Positions 6,670 through 14,270 are shown, numbered from the stretch's first letter. The stretch is DNA of 25,592 nt from DATFGK01 sp046712825 (GCA_046712825.1 JBKKCR010000106.1:1-25592), one strand, 5' to 3'. The notes: generated by a model from the sequence alone, not told the origin. Numbers and translations: made by a program.

Positions 6670-9426
6670 TCAGCAGATGCGGATTGACGCGATCTCCCAA
6701 GGGCGCAGTTGCACCACGATCGCGCCCTCCTTCACCTCGAGCGGGGCGAGCTCTTTACCGAATAGGTCCAGGGTTGCCGGGGCGGATACCTGTAGCGGCC
6801 GCCCGACGTGCAACCGTGCCGTTACGGGCCGGCCGGCGGCGTTGAAGACGCGGCATTCGGTGCGTCCGTCCAGCGTCGCGAGGGATGAAAGCCGCACCCC
6901 GCCAGGCTCGATGCTCAGCGCGCTGCCGAGCGCCGGCAGAGCACCTCCGTGGCCGCGTACCCCGACGGAACGCAGCGGGAGCGAGAACAGCTCGGCAGCG
7001 TCGTGCACGTCGCCGTCGCTCCAGTTACCCGCGTGGGGGAACACCGCGAGCCGGAGCACATGCTCGCCGGGGACCTGCGCTCCCGGGGTCTCGAGCGCCG
7101 GACCGGCCGGGCCCGAGCGTGTCCGAAGGTCCTGACGCGAGAGCCATCCAACGGATCGAAGGAGCGTAACAGCGAGATCGTTTCCTTTGACGAGCTCGTA
7201 CTCGGGCGTGCCCTGGTGCAGCACGCCGAGCCCGTGTTCGCCGTCGGAGGCGTCCACCCACCGGCGGCAGGGGAAGGTCGGGAGGCCGAGCTCGAAGCCA
7301 CCCTCGGCCGCGAGACCGCGCTCGACCACGTCGAACGCGCCGTCGGCGTGCGAACGTGACGTGACGAACGGCAGCGGGAAGTGCGCGCGCAGCCGGTGGT
7401 CACGGGCTTGATTCGTGATCCGTATCGTGGCGCGCAAGAACGGCTCGCCGGTGCGGAGCGACAGATCGATCGTGACGGGCATCGCCACCGTTCGTCGCGA
7501 GCGACCGCGGCGGCTAGTGGCGAGGCCCGCCGGGACCCGGATCCGCAGCGCGATGCGGATGCGAGCCTCGATGGGGCCGGCGCGGACGACTTCGGTCTCG
7601 ACCGAGGTCGCTCTATCGACGATCACATCCCGCTCGGGCGGCGAGTAGTTGTATTCGTCGCCCGCGTCGCCGCCGTCTCGAAGCGCCAGCAAGCCGACGA
7701 AGGTCTTGCCGGTGGCGAGGTGATGCAGATCGACGGTGCCGTCCCCGCGTACCTCAGCACGGAGGTGCTCGTTCTCGAGCACACGATCCAGGGCGGTTGC
7801 GGGCCGCTCCACGGTGCCGCGAGCGACCTTCGGCTCGAGAAGCGTCCAGCCGAGCCCTCCGACCGCTCCCGGATCGACCAGCAACCGGCAGAGCGGCGGA
7901 CCCATCCCGATCACGTGGAAGCGGCCGTTGGGCCGTGCCGTCGCGATCTCTTCCACGCGCCGCTTCGCCGTTTCGACGTCGAACTCGCCGATCGGAACAG
8001 GACCCATCCGCAAGCGGATCGTCGCAGGGTTCTTCTCGATGTCGAGCCCGTTCACGTACATAGGGCCCAGCAGCCGGGAGTGCAGCGACGGAACCAGCCG
8101 CGCGAGCTCCGTTCCGCGGAGCTTCATGTCGACGATGATCTGGTCGGTTACTTCGAGCGGTTGCACGGCATGCGTGACGCCGTCGGGCGTCGTCAGGGCA
8201 CACTCCTCCGGTGGCCCCGGAAGCGTGAGCGACACCTCGGCGAGGCCGGAACGCTCGAAGGGGGAGGGGTTGAATACGAGAGCTCCCTCGTCGCTTTCGG
8301 ACAGCGCCGAGGCGTCGATACCGGCAGCGAGTGTCTCGAGCCCGTCGCGCGCGACAAGGTCCCCGACCCGGTGCGCCTCGCGGTAGCGAGCAGCGACCGC
8401 GTCTGCGACGGCGTCGACGCCGCAGCCGCAGATCGAGTCGTGCGCCGAGTTCTCGACCATTCCGCGCCACGGCTTCGCGAGGATCCGCTCGGCGTCCGTT
8501 CCGGCGATCGCGGCCAGCGGCTCTGCGTAGCGCTCGAGCATCGTCGATGCTGCGAACTCGAGCTGCTTGAGCGGCATGCGTGCGCTGACGACGCCCATGA
8601 GCAGGTTCGCGCGGGCGCCCGACCGCATCTCGCCGCGCCATATCGGAAGGTCTTCGCTCGGTGCCTCGCGCACGTACTCGGTGATCGAGCCGATGCGGAA
8701 GCCGATCTCGTCCTGCCGCGCGTTCGCTTCGATGAACAGTGCCGGCAGATGCGCTTCGGGGCCGCGGTGATCGGTGCCGTTCATCGCAAGAACGATCCCT
8801 CCGGGATGGAACGGCGTCATGTCCTCGACGATCCGCTTGCCGCGGACCATGAGCTCTTCGAAGTTTTCCGGAAGACTGGCACCGTTCGAATAGGAGCGCG
8901 CGAGGTAGATCGCACGCACGGCCGAACCGTCCGGCGCCTCCCAGCGGAACACCGCACGATCGACGGCCTCGGGAACACCTCGCCACACGCAGGCGTCGGT
9001 GAAGCCCGCGAGACGCAAGATCTGCGGCATCTGTGAGATGTGGCCGAACGAGTCGGGGATGTAACCGATGCGCATGGAGCCGCCGAGCCGCTCGGCCATC
9101 GCGACGCCCTGCCGCAGGTTGCGGATTATCGTCTCGGGGGAGCACAGGAACTCGTCCATCAGGATCCGCCACGGCCCGACGGCCAGCCGTCCGGCTTCGA
9201 CGAACCGCTTCACCTCCGGCTCCACCGCGGCGCGCACCTCGAGGTAATCCTCGATCGCGGCCGTCTGACCGTCGAAGTTGAAATGGAGGAATTCCGGGTC
9301 GGTGTCGAGCACCTCGAGGAGGCGGTCGACGACCTTGACGAGCTGGAACCGGTAGACCTCGAGCGGCTCGTACCACTCGCGGTCCCAGTGCGTGTGGGGA
9401 ACGACATGCAGGACGGTGCGGGGCAT
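6670..9426 (-). CDS. Alpha-mannosidase, glycoside hydrolase family 38
   Basis: This 918-aa cytoplasmic enzyme hydrolyses alpha-mannosides with retention of configuration, using one zinc ion. The N-terminal catalytic barrel begins PHTHWDREW (10-18); H13 and D15 match the first two zinc ligands of GH38. The nucleophile region GYIPDSFGHI is at 121-130, with D125 as the nucleophile, and the later zinc-site motif NSAHDSICGCG is at 326-336. The remainder forms the helical and beta domains typical of the family, and the length is normal for bacterial members. The start ATG 9426 fits the family N-terminus; the 51-residue extension upstream would run through the promoter. A -10 box TATACT (9439-9434) lies 7 nt before the ATG, with no Shine-Dalgarno sequence. 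Its substrate could be mannosylglycerate or mannose-containing envelope glycans; the sequence does not decide. Confidence 0.92.
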   Translation of the reverse strand: MPRTVLHVVPHTHWDREWYEPLEVYRFQLVKVVDRLLEVLDTDPEFLHFNFDGQTAAIEDYLEVRAAVEPEVKRFVEAGRLAVGPWRILMDEFLCSPETIIRNLRQGVAMAERLGGSMRIGYIPDSFGHISQMPQILRLAGFTDACVWRGVPEAVDRAVFRWEAPDGSAVRAIYLARSYSNGASLPENFEELMVRGKRIVEDMTPFHPGGIVLAMNGTDHRGPEAHLPALFIEANARQDEIGFRIGSITEYVREAPSEDLPIWRGEMRSGARANLLMGVVSARMPLKQLEFAASTMLERYAEPLAAIAGTDAERILAKPWRGMVENSAHDSICGCGVDAVADAVAARYREAHRVGDLVARDGLETLAAGIDASALSESDEGALVFNPSPFERSGLAEVSLTLPGPPEECALTTPDGVTHAVQPLEVTDQIIVDMKLRGTELARLVPSLHSRLLGPMYVNGLDIEKNPATIRLRMGPVPIGEFDVETAKRRVEEIATARPNGRFHVIGMGPPLCRLLVDPGAVGGLGWTLLEPKVARGTVERPATALDRVLENEHLRAEVRGDGTVDLHHLATGKTFVGLLALRDGGDAGDEYNYSPPERDVIVDRATSVETEVVRAGPIEARIRIALRIRVPAGLATSRRGRSRRTVAMPVTIDLSLRTGEPFLRATIRITNQARDHRLRAHFPLPFVTSRSHADGAFDVVERGLAAEGGFELGLPTFPCRRWVDASDGEHGLGVLHQGTPEYELVKGNDLAVTLLRSVGWLSRQDLRTRSGPAGPALETPGAQVPGEHVLRLAVFPHAGNWSDGDVHDAAELFSLPLRSVGVRGHGGALPALGSALSIEPGGVRLSSLATLDGRTECRVFNAAGRPVTARLHVGRPLQVSAPATLDLFGKELAPLEVKEGAIVVQLRPWEIASIRIC

Positions 9427-9433
9427 CTCGCGG

Positions 9434-9496
9434 AGTATATCGGCGCGGGGAGTGAGGCCCGGCGAAGGCGCGAGCTCCAGCCCGCTCGTCCATAAT
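9434..9496. promoter_or_regulatory. Divergent -10 boxes for alpha-mannosidase and phosphatase
   Basis: Two opposed -10 boxes lie in a 79-bp gap. TATACT (9439-9434, minus) is 7 nt from ATG 9426, and CATAAT (9491-9496, plus) is 9 nt from ATG 9506. No good -35 was found for either. Both genes would be leaderless. Confidence 0.5.
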
Positions 9497-9505
9497 GTCT
9501 GCGCG

Positions 9506-10957
9506 ATGGCGGATGAGATGCTCAAGGATCGCGCGCTCGACGTCCTTCTCGGCGACGAGCTGAAGGACGTCGTGGACATGGTCCTGCTCTCGCGCGAGGG
9601 TGAGCTCGAGGCTCATGCGCGGGCGGGAGCGGTCGGTTTCACGGCGGAGGGTCCTCGGTGGGTCCGCGGCAGGAATCCGTTGCAACGCCAGGATCCGTCG
9701 GCGTTCTCCCCGCTCGACGTCGAACGTGCCGGCGTGCGTCCGGTCAACGAGGACAACCAGTATCCGTACGCTTACTCGTCCGTTGCGCAGCTGTTCGACG
9801 ACACCCGCGCACCGGACCTCGCCGTCGTTCATACACCGGCACACAACTGGGAAGAGCGCGGCGGCCATCGCGGCGAGCACGGCTCGCTCGACCTCGTCCA
9901 GTCGCGAGCGCCGTTGATCTTCGCCGGCGCCGGTGTGCGTGCCCGGGGCCGGATCGCCGCGCACGCGCGGATGGTGGACGTCGCGCCGACGCTCGCCGCG
10001 CTCGCCGGCGTGCCTGCGCGAGCGGACGGGTCGATCCTGGCGCGGCAGGACGGGGCCGTCATCAAGGAGGTCGTCGACAAGCGCGAGCTCCCGCGGCAGG
10101 TGGTCGCGTTCCTTTGGGACGGCACCAACCCGAACGTCCTGTACGCGATGGCAGACGCCGGCGAGCTACCGAACGTCGCGAGGCTCATGATGGAGGGCAC
10201 GACCTTCGGTCACGGTCTCATGGCCTCGTTTCCGAGTGTCACGCTGGCCAATCACACGTCGGCGATCACCGGCCTGCATCCCGGCCACCACGGGATCTTG
10301 CACAACGCGTACTTCGATCGTTCGACGGGTCGCCAGATCATCACCAACGCGCCTCAAACCTGGCATTTGGCGAGCAACGAGCTCCGCGCGGATGCCGAGA
10401 CGATCTTCGAAGCCGTTACGCGAGCCGGCCGGGGGTTCACGGCGGCCGTCGACGAACCGACCGACCGCGGCGCTGGCTACTCAACCTTCGACCTGCTCCG
10501 GCGCGGCGAGGTGCCAGCGGTCGAGGGCGCGCTTCCGGACCCGACGAACCTGCCGGGTGCGACACAGGAATTCGTCAACCTCAAGCGAGAGTACGCATGG
10601 GCTTCGTCCGCAGACTCGCTGGCCGTCCTCCAAGCGCAGCAGCTATTGGCGAGTGTGAACGGGAACCCTCGTCCGCGGTTCATGTGGGTCAACTTGATCC
10701 TCCCAGACGCCGGTAACCATGCGGGCGGGCCTTACTCGGACATCGGTCACGCCGCGCTGCGCGACACCGACCGGCGCATGGGCGAGATCCTGGACTCGAT
10801 CGACTGGGGGGCCGGAACCACCGCGTTCGCGCTTCTCGCCGACCACGGCATGGAAGAAAGCGACCCGGACTGCAAGGGCGACTTCGACGAAGTTCTGACA
10901 CAGGCCGGGATCCCATTCCGCGACGAGGGATACGGTTTCATCTACCTCACGCCCTGA
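9506..10957 (+). CDS. Alkaline-phosphatase-superfamily protein with permuted motif order
   Basis: This 483-aa protein belongs to the type I phosphodiesterase/nucleotide pyrophosphatase branch. Residues 197-483 hold the usual N-terminal part: VVAFLWDGT with metal ligand D205, nucleophile region PSVTLANHTS with T246, LPDAGNHAGGPYSD with D401 and H405, and LADHGME with D446 and H447. The motif that normally comes last, a metal-binding histidine followed by the PTLAALAGV-type helix, is found first: HRGEHGSLD (H125), then RMVDVAPTLAALAGVP (155-170). The chain therefore looks circularly permuted. There is no signal peptide or membrane span, so it is probably cytosolic. ATG 9506 is chosen because it follows the -10 box by 9 nt and no Shine-Dalgarno sequence is present. 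The substrate is unknown. Confidence 0.85.
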   Translation: MADEMLKDRALDVLLGDELKDVVDMVLLSREGELEAHARAGAVGFTAEGPRWVRGRNPLQRQDPSAFSPLDVERAGVRPVNEDNQYPYAYSSVAQLFDDTRAPDLAVVHTPAHNWEERGGHRGEHGSLDLVQSRAPLIFAGAGVRARGRIAAHARMVDVAPTLAALAGVPARADGSILARQDGAVIKEVVDKRELPRQVVAFLWDGTNPNVLYAMADAGELPNVARLMMEGTTFGHGLMASFPSVTLANHTSAITGLHPGHHGILHNAYFDRSTGRQIITNAPQTWHLASNELRADAETIFEAVTRAGRGFTAAVDEPTDRGAGYSTFDLLRRGEVPAVEGALPDPTNLPGATQEFVNLKREYAWASSADSLAVLQAQQLLASVNGNPRPRFMWVNLILPDAGNHAGGPYSDIGHAALRDTDRRMGEILDSIDWGAGTTAFALLADHGMEESDPDCKGDFDEVLTQAGIPFRDEGYGFIYLTP

Positions 10958-10969
10958 AGTCCCCGGACG

Positions 10970-11008
10970 AAAAAACGAGAGGGACGGGGGGAAGACCCAT
11001 CCCTCTCG
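10970..11008 (-). terminator. Intrinsic terminator of small membrane protein gene
   Basis: Read on the minus strand, a 9-bp stem CGAGAGGGA/TCCCTCTCG (11008-11000 with 10984-10976) is followed directly by TTTTTT (10975-10970). It lies 19 bp past the stop of the minus-strand gene 11028-11354 and can also act weakly on the convergent phosphatase gene. Confidence 0.8.
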
Positions 11009-11027
11009 CGAGCTTCAGCCGGGCTTG

Positions 11028-11354
11028 TTAGGCAGCCCGGGGCGTGCGCTGGTCCGACGCGGTGTCGCTGGAGCGGCGGCTCGAGCCGATGTAGCCGAGC
11101 GCCTCGTGCCAGACGTAGGTCATAGCGCCGACCATCAGACCAGTGAAGAACGGGCCCATCCAGGCCTCACGGATCGAGATGTTCCAACCGGCGAAGACCG
11201 AGTAGTCCAGCAACGACGTCGCGACGACGCCGAGGCCGAGCGTTACGAAGGTCTTGATGGCTCCGCGGAGCTCGATACCGAGGATCCCGAGCACGAACTC
11301 GACTGTCTTGTAAACGGCGAGCCCGAGGAGCGCAACGATTGCGAAGTGATACAT
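11028..11354 (-). CDS. Small polytopic membrane protein
   Basis: This 108-aa protein has three predicted membrane helices, near 2-24, 33-53 and 66-85, and a basic, Ser-rich C-terminal tail. The start ATG 11354 is preceded by the strong site AAGGGGGTGA with an 8-nt spacer, and the gene ends in its own intrinsic terminator, so it is well defined as a single-gene unit. I recognise no family; the size and topology recall holin-like or small integral membrane proteins. It is divergent from the crotonase gene, with a palindromic site between them. Confidence 0.75.
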   Translation of the reverse strand: MYHFAIVALLGLAVYKTVEFVLGILGIELRGAIKTFVTLGLGVVATSLLDYSVFAGWNISIREAWMGPFFTGLMVGAMTYVWHEALGYIGSSRRSSDTASDQRTPRAA

Positions 11355-11407
11355 CTAGTGTGTCACCCCCTTTCTCGCCGCGTTAGACCGCAAGCGTGTC
11401 CCGGGGG

Positions 11408-11421
11408 TTACAGGCCTGTAA
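11408..11421. promoter_or_regulatory. 14-bp perfect palindrome, candidate operator
   Basis: TTACAGGCCTGTAA is a perfect palindrome in the 101-bp gap between the divergent membrane-protein and crotonase genes. It overlaps a possible -10 (TAAGTT, 11419-11424) for the crotonase gene, so a repressor bound there would block transcription. The size and symmetry suit a TetR- or GntR-type dimer. No regulator gene is nearby. Confidence 0.45.
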
Positions 11422-11455
11422 GTTACCAGCTGGGAACAACGCTGCGGAGGCGTAC

Positions 11456-12247
11456 ATGAATGAGGATCCGGTACTCGTCGAGCGCGATGACGCTGGCGTC
11501 GTCACGATCATCCTGAATCGGCCGGACGTCCGGAACGCCATGACGCCCGAGCTGTCCGACGCGTTCAGCGCGACGATCGAGTCCCTTCGAGGCGACCAGG
11601 CGGTGCGAGCCGTGATCATCACCGGCGCGGGGAAGGCCTTCTGTGCCGGCGGCGACCTTTCGTGGATCAGCCCCGGGCCTGGAGCAGACATCCCGGCGAT
11701 CCGCGCGAAGATGCGGGCGTTCTATCCGAAGTTCCTCGTCGTACGGTCACTGGACGTGCCCACGATCGCCGCGGTGAACGGTGCGGCCGTGGGTGCGGGA
11801 TTGTGCGTCGCCATGGCGTGCGACATCCGCCTCGCCGCCGAAGACGCGAAACTGTCCACGGCTTTCCTTCGCCTCGGCATGCATCCGGGCATGGCCGCTA
11901 CCTACCTCTTGACCCGCCTCGTCGGCACGGCACGTGCCGCAGAGCTGTTCTTCACGGCGCGAACCGTGGACGGTCGCGAGGCGGAGCGGCTCGGCCTGGT
12001 GAACCGTGCGGTGGCGGGCGACGCGCTTCTCGACGAGACGCGGAGCATGGCTCGAGAGATCGCGAACAACGCTCCGATCCCGATGGGGATGGTCAAGAGA
12101 GCCATCTACCTCGCCGAGCGAGCCGACCTCGATGCGATGCTCGAGTACGAGGGGCTGGCTCAGCCGATCACTATGGGGACCGCCGACCTGGTCGAGGGTC
12201 TGGATGCCGTCAAGGGTAAGCGGCCGCCCCGCTTCGAGGGCCGCTAG
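11456..12247 (+). CDS. Enoyl-CoA hydratase/isomerase (crotonase) family protein
   Basis: This 263-aa crotonase-fold protein binds acyl-CoA thioesters. The oxyanion-hole segments are AFCAGGDL (61-68) and AAVNGAAVGAGL (105-116). The two glutamates that add water in true enoyl-CoA hydratases (E144 and E164 in the rat enzyme) align by eye with C117 and F137, so classical hydratase chemistry is unlikely. The segment STAFLRLGMHPG resembles PaaG-like isomerases, although the PaaG aspartate position is also not matched. ATG 11456 has GGAGG at 11446-11450, a 5-nt spacer. The gene converges on the thioesterase gene, and the two share CTAG at 12244-12247 as stop codons on both strands. A CoA-thioester isomerase or other crotonase reaction is the best guess. 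Confidence 0.88.
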   Translation: MNEDPVLVERDDAGVVTIILNRPDVRNAMTPELSDAFSATIESLRGDQAVRAVIITGAGKAFCAGGDLSWISPGPGADIPAIRAKMRAFYPKFLVVRSLDVPTIAAVNGAAVGAGLCVAMACDIRLAAEDAKLSTAFLRLGMHPGMAATYLLTRLVGTARAAELFFTARTVDGREAERLGLVNRAVAGDALLDETRSMAREIANNAPIPMGMVKRAIYLAERADLDAMLEYEGLAQPITMGTADLVEGLDAVKGKRPPRFEGR

Positions 12248-12693
12248 CCGTCCCCGCCGAGGGGTTGCTCGTCGCGACGGCGGGAGGGGATGACCAGGAA
12301 CGTTGCCGATCCTTTGGCGATCAGGCGCCCCTGGTCGCTAGTCACCTCGGCTTCGCCGTGAGAAACGCGGTCCCCGACGCGAACGGCATGGCCCCGGCCG
12401 GTCAACGCTCCCGACCGCATGGCAGAGATGTACTGCACGCTGAGGTTGGTCGTGACATGGTCCTTGTCCATGCCGAGCTCCGTTCGCAGCGCCAATCCGA
12501 TGCACCCGTCGAGCAGCGTCGCGATCACACCGCCGTGCACGATCCCCCCCGGATTGAAGTGATGCGGCTCGAGGTCGAGGCGGACTTCGCTCGTTCCCTC
12601 GCCGAGCGTCACGAGTGTCAGGCCCATCCACTGTGCGAACTTGCTCGAGCCGAAACGTTTCCGAACCGCGGGCTCGAGCGCCGGATCAAGCAT
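12244..12693 (-). CDS. PaaI-type hotdog-fold thioesterase
   Basis: This 149-aa single-hotdog protein is predicted to hydrolyse acyl-CoA thioesters. The family signature FNPGGIVHGGVIATLLD is at 46-62, with N47, the H53-G54-G55 turn and D62 in the expected positions. A second strand set (VTTNLSVQYISAM) follows as in PaaI/YbdB relatives. There is no Shine-Dalgarno sequence; a -10 box TACCAT (12706-12701) lies 7 nt before the ATG, so the mRNA is probably leaderless. It converges with the crotonase gene and may act on related acyl-CoAs, for example to release trapped CoA. Its 5' side faces the candidate small RNA at 12774-12863, transcribed in the same direction. Confidence 0.9.
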   Translation of the reverse strand: MLDPALEPAVRKRFGSSKFAQWMGLTLVTLGEGTSEVRLDLEPHHFNPGGIVHGGVIATLLDGCIGLALRTELGMDKDHVTTNLSVQYISAMRSGALTGRGHAVRVGDRVSHGEAEVTSDQGRLIAKGSATFLVIPSRRRDEQPLGGDG

Positions 12694-12773
12694 GGGGGCG
12701 ATGGTAGCGGAGGGTCACGTCAGCAAGCGAAACGCTCGCTGAAGCAAGCAAACACTTATCGAGATGAGGACAG

Positions 12774-12863
12774 AAAAAACGGAAGCTCCGATCGACCTTT
12801 GGGGCCGCCGGTGCCTTCCCCTTTCACCGGCGTTCTCTACTCAGCCGATCGGAGCCTTCCGCA
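12774..12863 (-). ncRNA. Candidate small structured RNA (about 90 nt)
   Basis: A complete transcription unit is visible on the minus strand with no convincing ORF. A promoter (12870-12898) predicts a start near 12863. The RNA would fold with a long closing helix (12860-12846 with 12794-12781, 14 bp and one bulged base) followed at once by TTTTTT (12779-12774), making an intrinsic terminator. Inside is an 8-bp helix CGCCGGTG/CACCGGCG (12832-12825 with 12813-12806) with an 11-nt loop containing GGGG. CCCC just 3' of that helix (12804-12801) could pair with this GGGG to form an H-type pseudoknot. It matches no RNA class I recognise (not SRP RNA, 6S or tmRNA). It could be a stand-alone sRNA or an attenuated leader for the thioesterase gene, which starts 81 nt downstream with its own -10 box. 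Confidence 0.6.
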
Positions 12864-12869
12864 GCGCGC

Positions 12870-12898
12870 AAGTTATCGGTGGCGGTGGGCAGCGTCAA
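12870..12898 (-). promoter_or_regulatory. Promoter of the candidate small RNA
   Basis: Read on the minus strand, TTGACG (12898-12893) and TAACTT (12875-12870) are separated by exactly 17 bp. This is one of the two best -35/-10 pairs in the window, the other being that of whiB7. Confidence 0.6.
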
Positions 12899-13084
12899 CA
12901 TCGGCAAAAAGCCAGGTCGCTACGACGAAGCGCAGGTGGCACGCGTGCACGCGCAACGAACATCGCTCAAAGTTTTTTCTTCGCGCGCGCAACATCGTGA
13001 CGATGGTTCGTAGAAAGAGTCGTGATACTTCCGCCCGATAACTTGTTTGCGTGACGAGCGCGCCGTGTGACACGCTGCGCCGCC
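12899..13084. other. Non-coding stretch upstream of VOC gene
   Basis: No supported gene is seen here. The stretch contains a T-run (TTTTTT, 12973-12978), an imperfect inverted repeat ACGAACATCG/CGATGGTTCGT (12957-12966 with 13001-13011) and a GCACGCGTGC palindrome. A weak plus-strand reading from GTG 12885 gives about 42 residues but has no clear ribosome-binding site. It probably holds the regulatory region for the VOC gene. Confidence 0.35.
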
Positions 13085-13573
13085 ATGCTCGACGCACAGG
13101 TCGATCACGTCGCGATCGCCGTTCGCACCATAGAGTCGGCGAAGCCATTCTTCGTCGACGCGCTCGGCGCGTCGTTCCTGTTCGCCGGAGAGAACAAGCG
13201 CCAAGGTTTCACATGGGCGCAGTTCCGCTTCCCCCACGGCGGGAAGATCGAACTGGTAACGCCGCTCGGTTCGGACGGTTTCGTACAGCGCTTTCTCGAC
13301 AAGCGCGGTGAGGGCGTTCATCACCTCACGCTCAAGGTGCCGGACATCATTGCCGCCATCGAGCATCTGCGTTCCCAGGGCGTCGAGCTCTTCAACGTCT
13401 CCACCGAGCATCACAACTGGAAGGAAGCGTTCATCCACCCCCGTGACGCGCATGGGGTCTTGGTCCAGCTGGCCCAGACCGCCTTCTCGGACGAGGACAC
13501 GGCGGAGCACCACCTCCGCGACCACGGGGATTCCGACCACCGGCACCTCGGTCTGGCCGACCTCCTGGGCTAG
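13085..13573 (+). CDS. VOC/glyoxalase-fold protein, methylmalonyl-CoA epimerase-like
   Basis: This 162-aa protein has the paired beta-alpha-beta-beta-beta modules of the vicinal-oxygen-chelate fold. Candidate metal ligands are H8 (VDHVAIAV), E56 (KIELVTPLG), H79/H80 (GVHHLTLKV) and, at the last site, Q128 (GVLVQLA), where methylmalonyl-CoA epimerases normally have Glu. The spacing and the P-x-G context suit the epimerase branch better than extradiol dioxygenases. The C-terminal 22 residues are rich in His and Asp (EHHLRDHGDSDHRH) and are extra to the fold; they may bind metal. ATG 13085 is preferred over the in-frame GTG 13067; neither has a Shine-Dalgarno sequence. Nearby crotonase and thioesterase genes suggest acyl-CoA metabolism. 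Confidence 0.8.
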   Translation: MLDAQVDHVAIAVRTIESAKPFFVDALGASFLFAGENKRQGFTWAQFRFPHGGKIELVTPLGSDGFVQRFLDKRGEGVHHLTLKVPDIIAAIEHLRSQGVELFNVSTEHHNWKEAFIHPRDAHGVLVQLAQTAFSDEDTAEHHLRDHGDSDHRHLGLADLLG

Positions 13574-13628
13574 CCCAGGAGGCCTGGGGCCTGCCCCGCC
13601 CCTCCCTAGGCCTTCCGGCCACACTTTT
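13561..13628 (+). terminator. Palindromic terminator region of VOC gene
   Basis: Bases 13561-13582 are a perfect 22-bp palindrome centred on CT|AG, and the TAG stop of the VOC gene (13571-13573) sits in the middle. A second small hairpin (AGGCC-TTCC-GGCC) near 13610-13622 is followed by ACACTTTT. Together they probably end transcription. Confidence 0.5.
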
Positions 13629-13754
13629 CGAATGATTCAGACGAGAAGTTCCTCCCAGGGGTTACGAGTCCGTTAACTACAGAAAGGGGGGCTTGCGCGG
13701 CGAGTTATCATGGGGCTAGAAGGTGTCCGGCAGGGGCGTCTTCACCCATAGGCA

Positions 13755-14270
13755 GTGGCGAGGTGCATCCCCTTGAGGGTCAAGGTTCAGGTCGTCCGTA
13801 GTCCACGTCGTCGTAAGACCGTCGAGGCCGTCAAGGACGGGAACAAGGTCGTCGTTCGGCTGCCGGCGACCCTGACCAGGTCGGAGGCTCGGCGGTGGGT
13901 CCGCGAGATGGTCGAGCGGATCGAGGAATCCGAGCAGGTCCGCCGGCTCAACGAGAAGCGAGACCTTCAGCGCCGGGCTGGGGAGCTTCACGACCGCTAC
14001 TTCGGCGGTCGGCCGAAGCTGCGCAGCATCCGCTACGTCGCCAACCAGCACGACCGATACGGGTCGTGCACGCCGGCCGACGGGACGATCCGCCTGTCCC
14101 ACAGGCTCGCCGAGTTCCCAGATTGGGTCCGCGACTACGTGATCGTCCACGAGCTGGCTCACCTTCGGGTGCCCGATCACTCACCCTGGTTCTGGAAGCT
14201 CGTGAAGCGGTACCCGCTGTCCGAGCGGGCGCGCGGGTACCTGATCGCCCGCGGCATCGAGGGCGACTAG
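13755..14270 (+). CDS. YgjP-type (DUF45) zinc metallopeptidase-like protein
   Basis: This 171-aa protein belongs to the YgjP/M48-like family. The HExxH zinc motif is VHELAH at 131-136 (H132, E133, H136), with a third ligand H142 in RVPDHSPWFW. Upstream is the family RxGSC motif, here RYGSC (101-105) where tryptophan is usual at the second position. Members were described as putative metal-dependent hydrolases; the substrate is uncertain. GTG 13755 is listed; TTG 13773 in the same frame has a better ribosome-binding site (AGGTG, 7-nt spacer) and may be the true start. A -10 box TATCAT is at 13706-13711. The stop shares CTAG (14267-14270) with the convergent MDMPI-family gene. Confidence 0.85.
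   Translation: MARCIPLRVKVQVVRSPRRRKTVEAVKDGNKVVVRLPATLTRSEARRWVREMVERIEESEQVRRLNEKRDLQRRAGELHDRYFGGRPKLRSIRYVANQHDRYGSCTPADGTIRLSHRLAEFPDWVRDYVIVHELAHLRVPDHSPWFWKLVKRYPLSERARGYLIARGIEGD

Noticed and set aside
7381..9036. Long plus-strand open frame of 551 codons
   Set aside because: It is antisense to the GH38 mannosidase; composition is Arg/Asp-rich without any motif, as expected for a shadow frame in GC-rich DNA.
7754..9964. Minus-strand open frame of 736 codons in another frame
   Set aside because: It overlaps the mannosidase in a shifted frame and is Arg-rich with no recognisable domain.
12873..13624. Minus-strand frames across the VOC gene and its upstream gap
   Set aside because: They are shadows of the VOC gene; the part in the gap has no ribosome-binding site and collides with the sRNA promoter.
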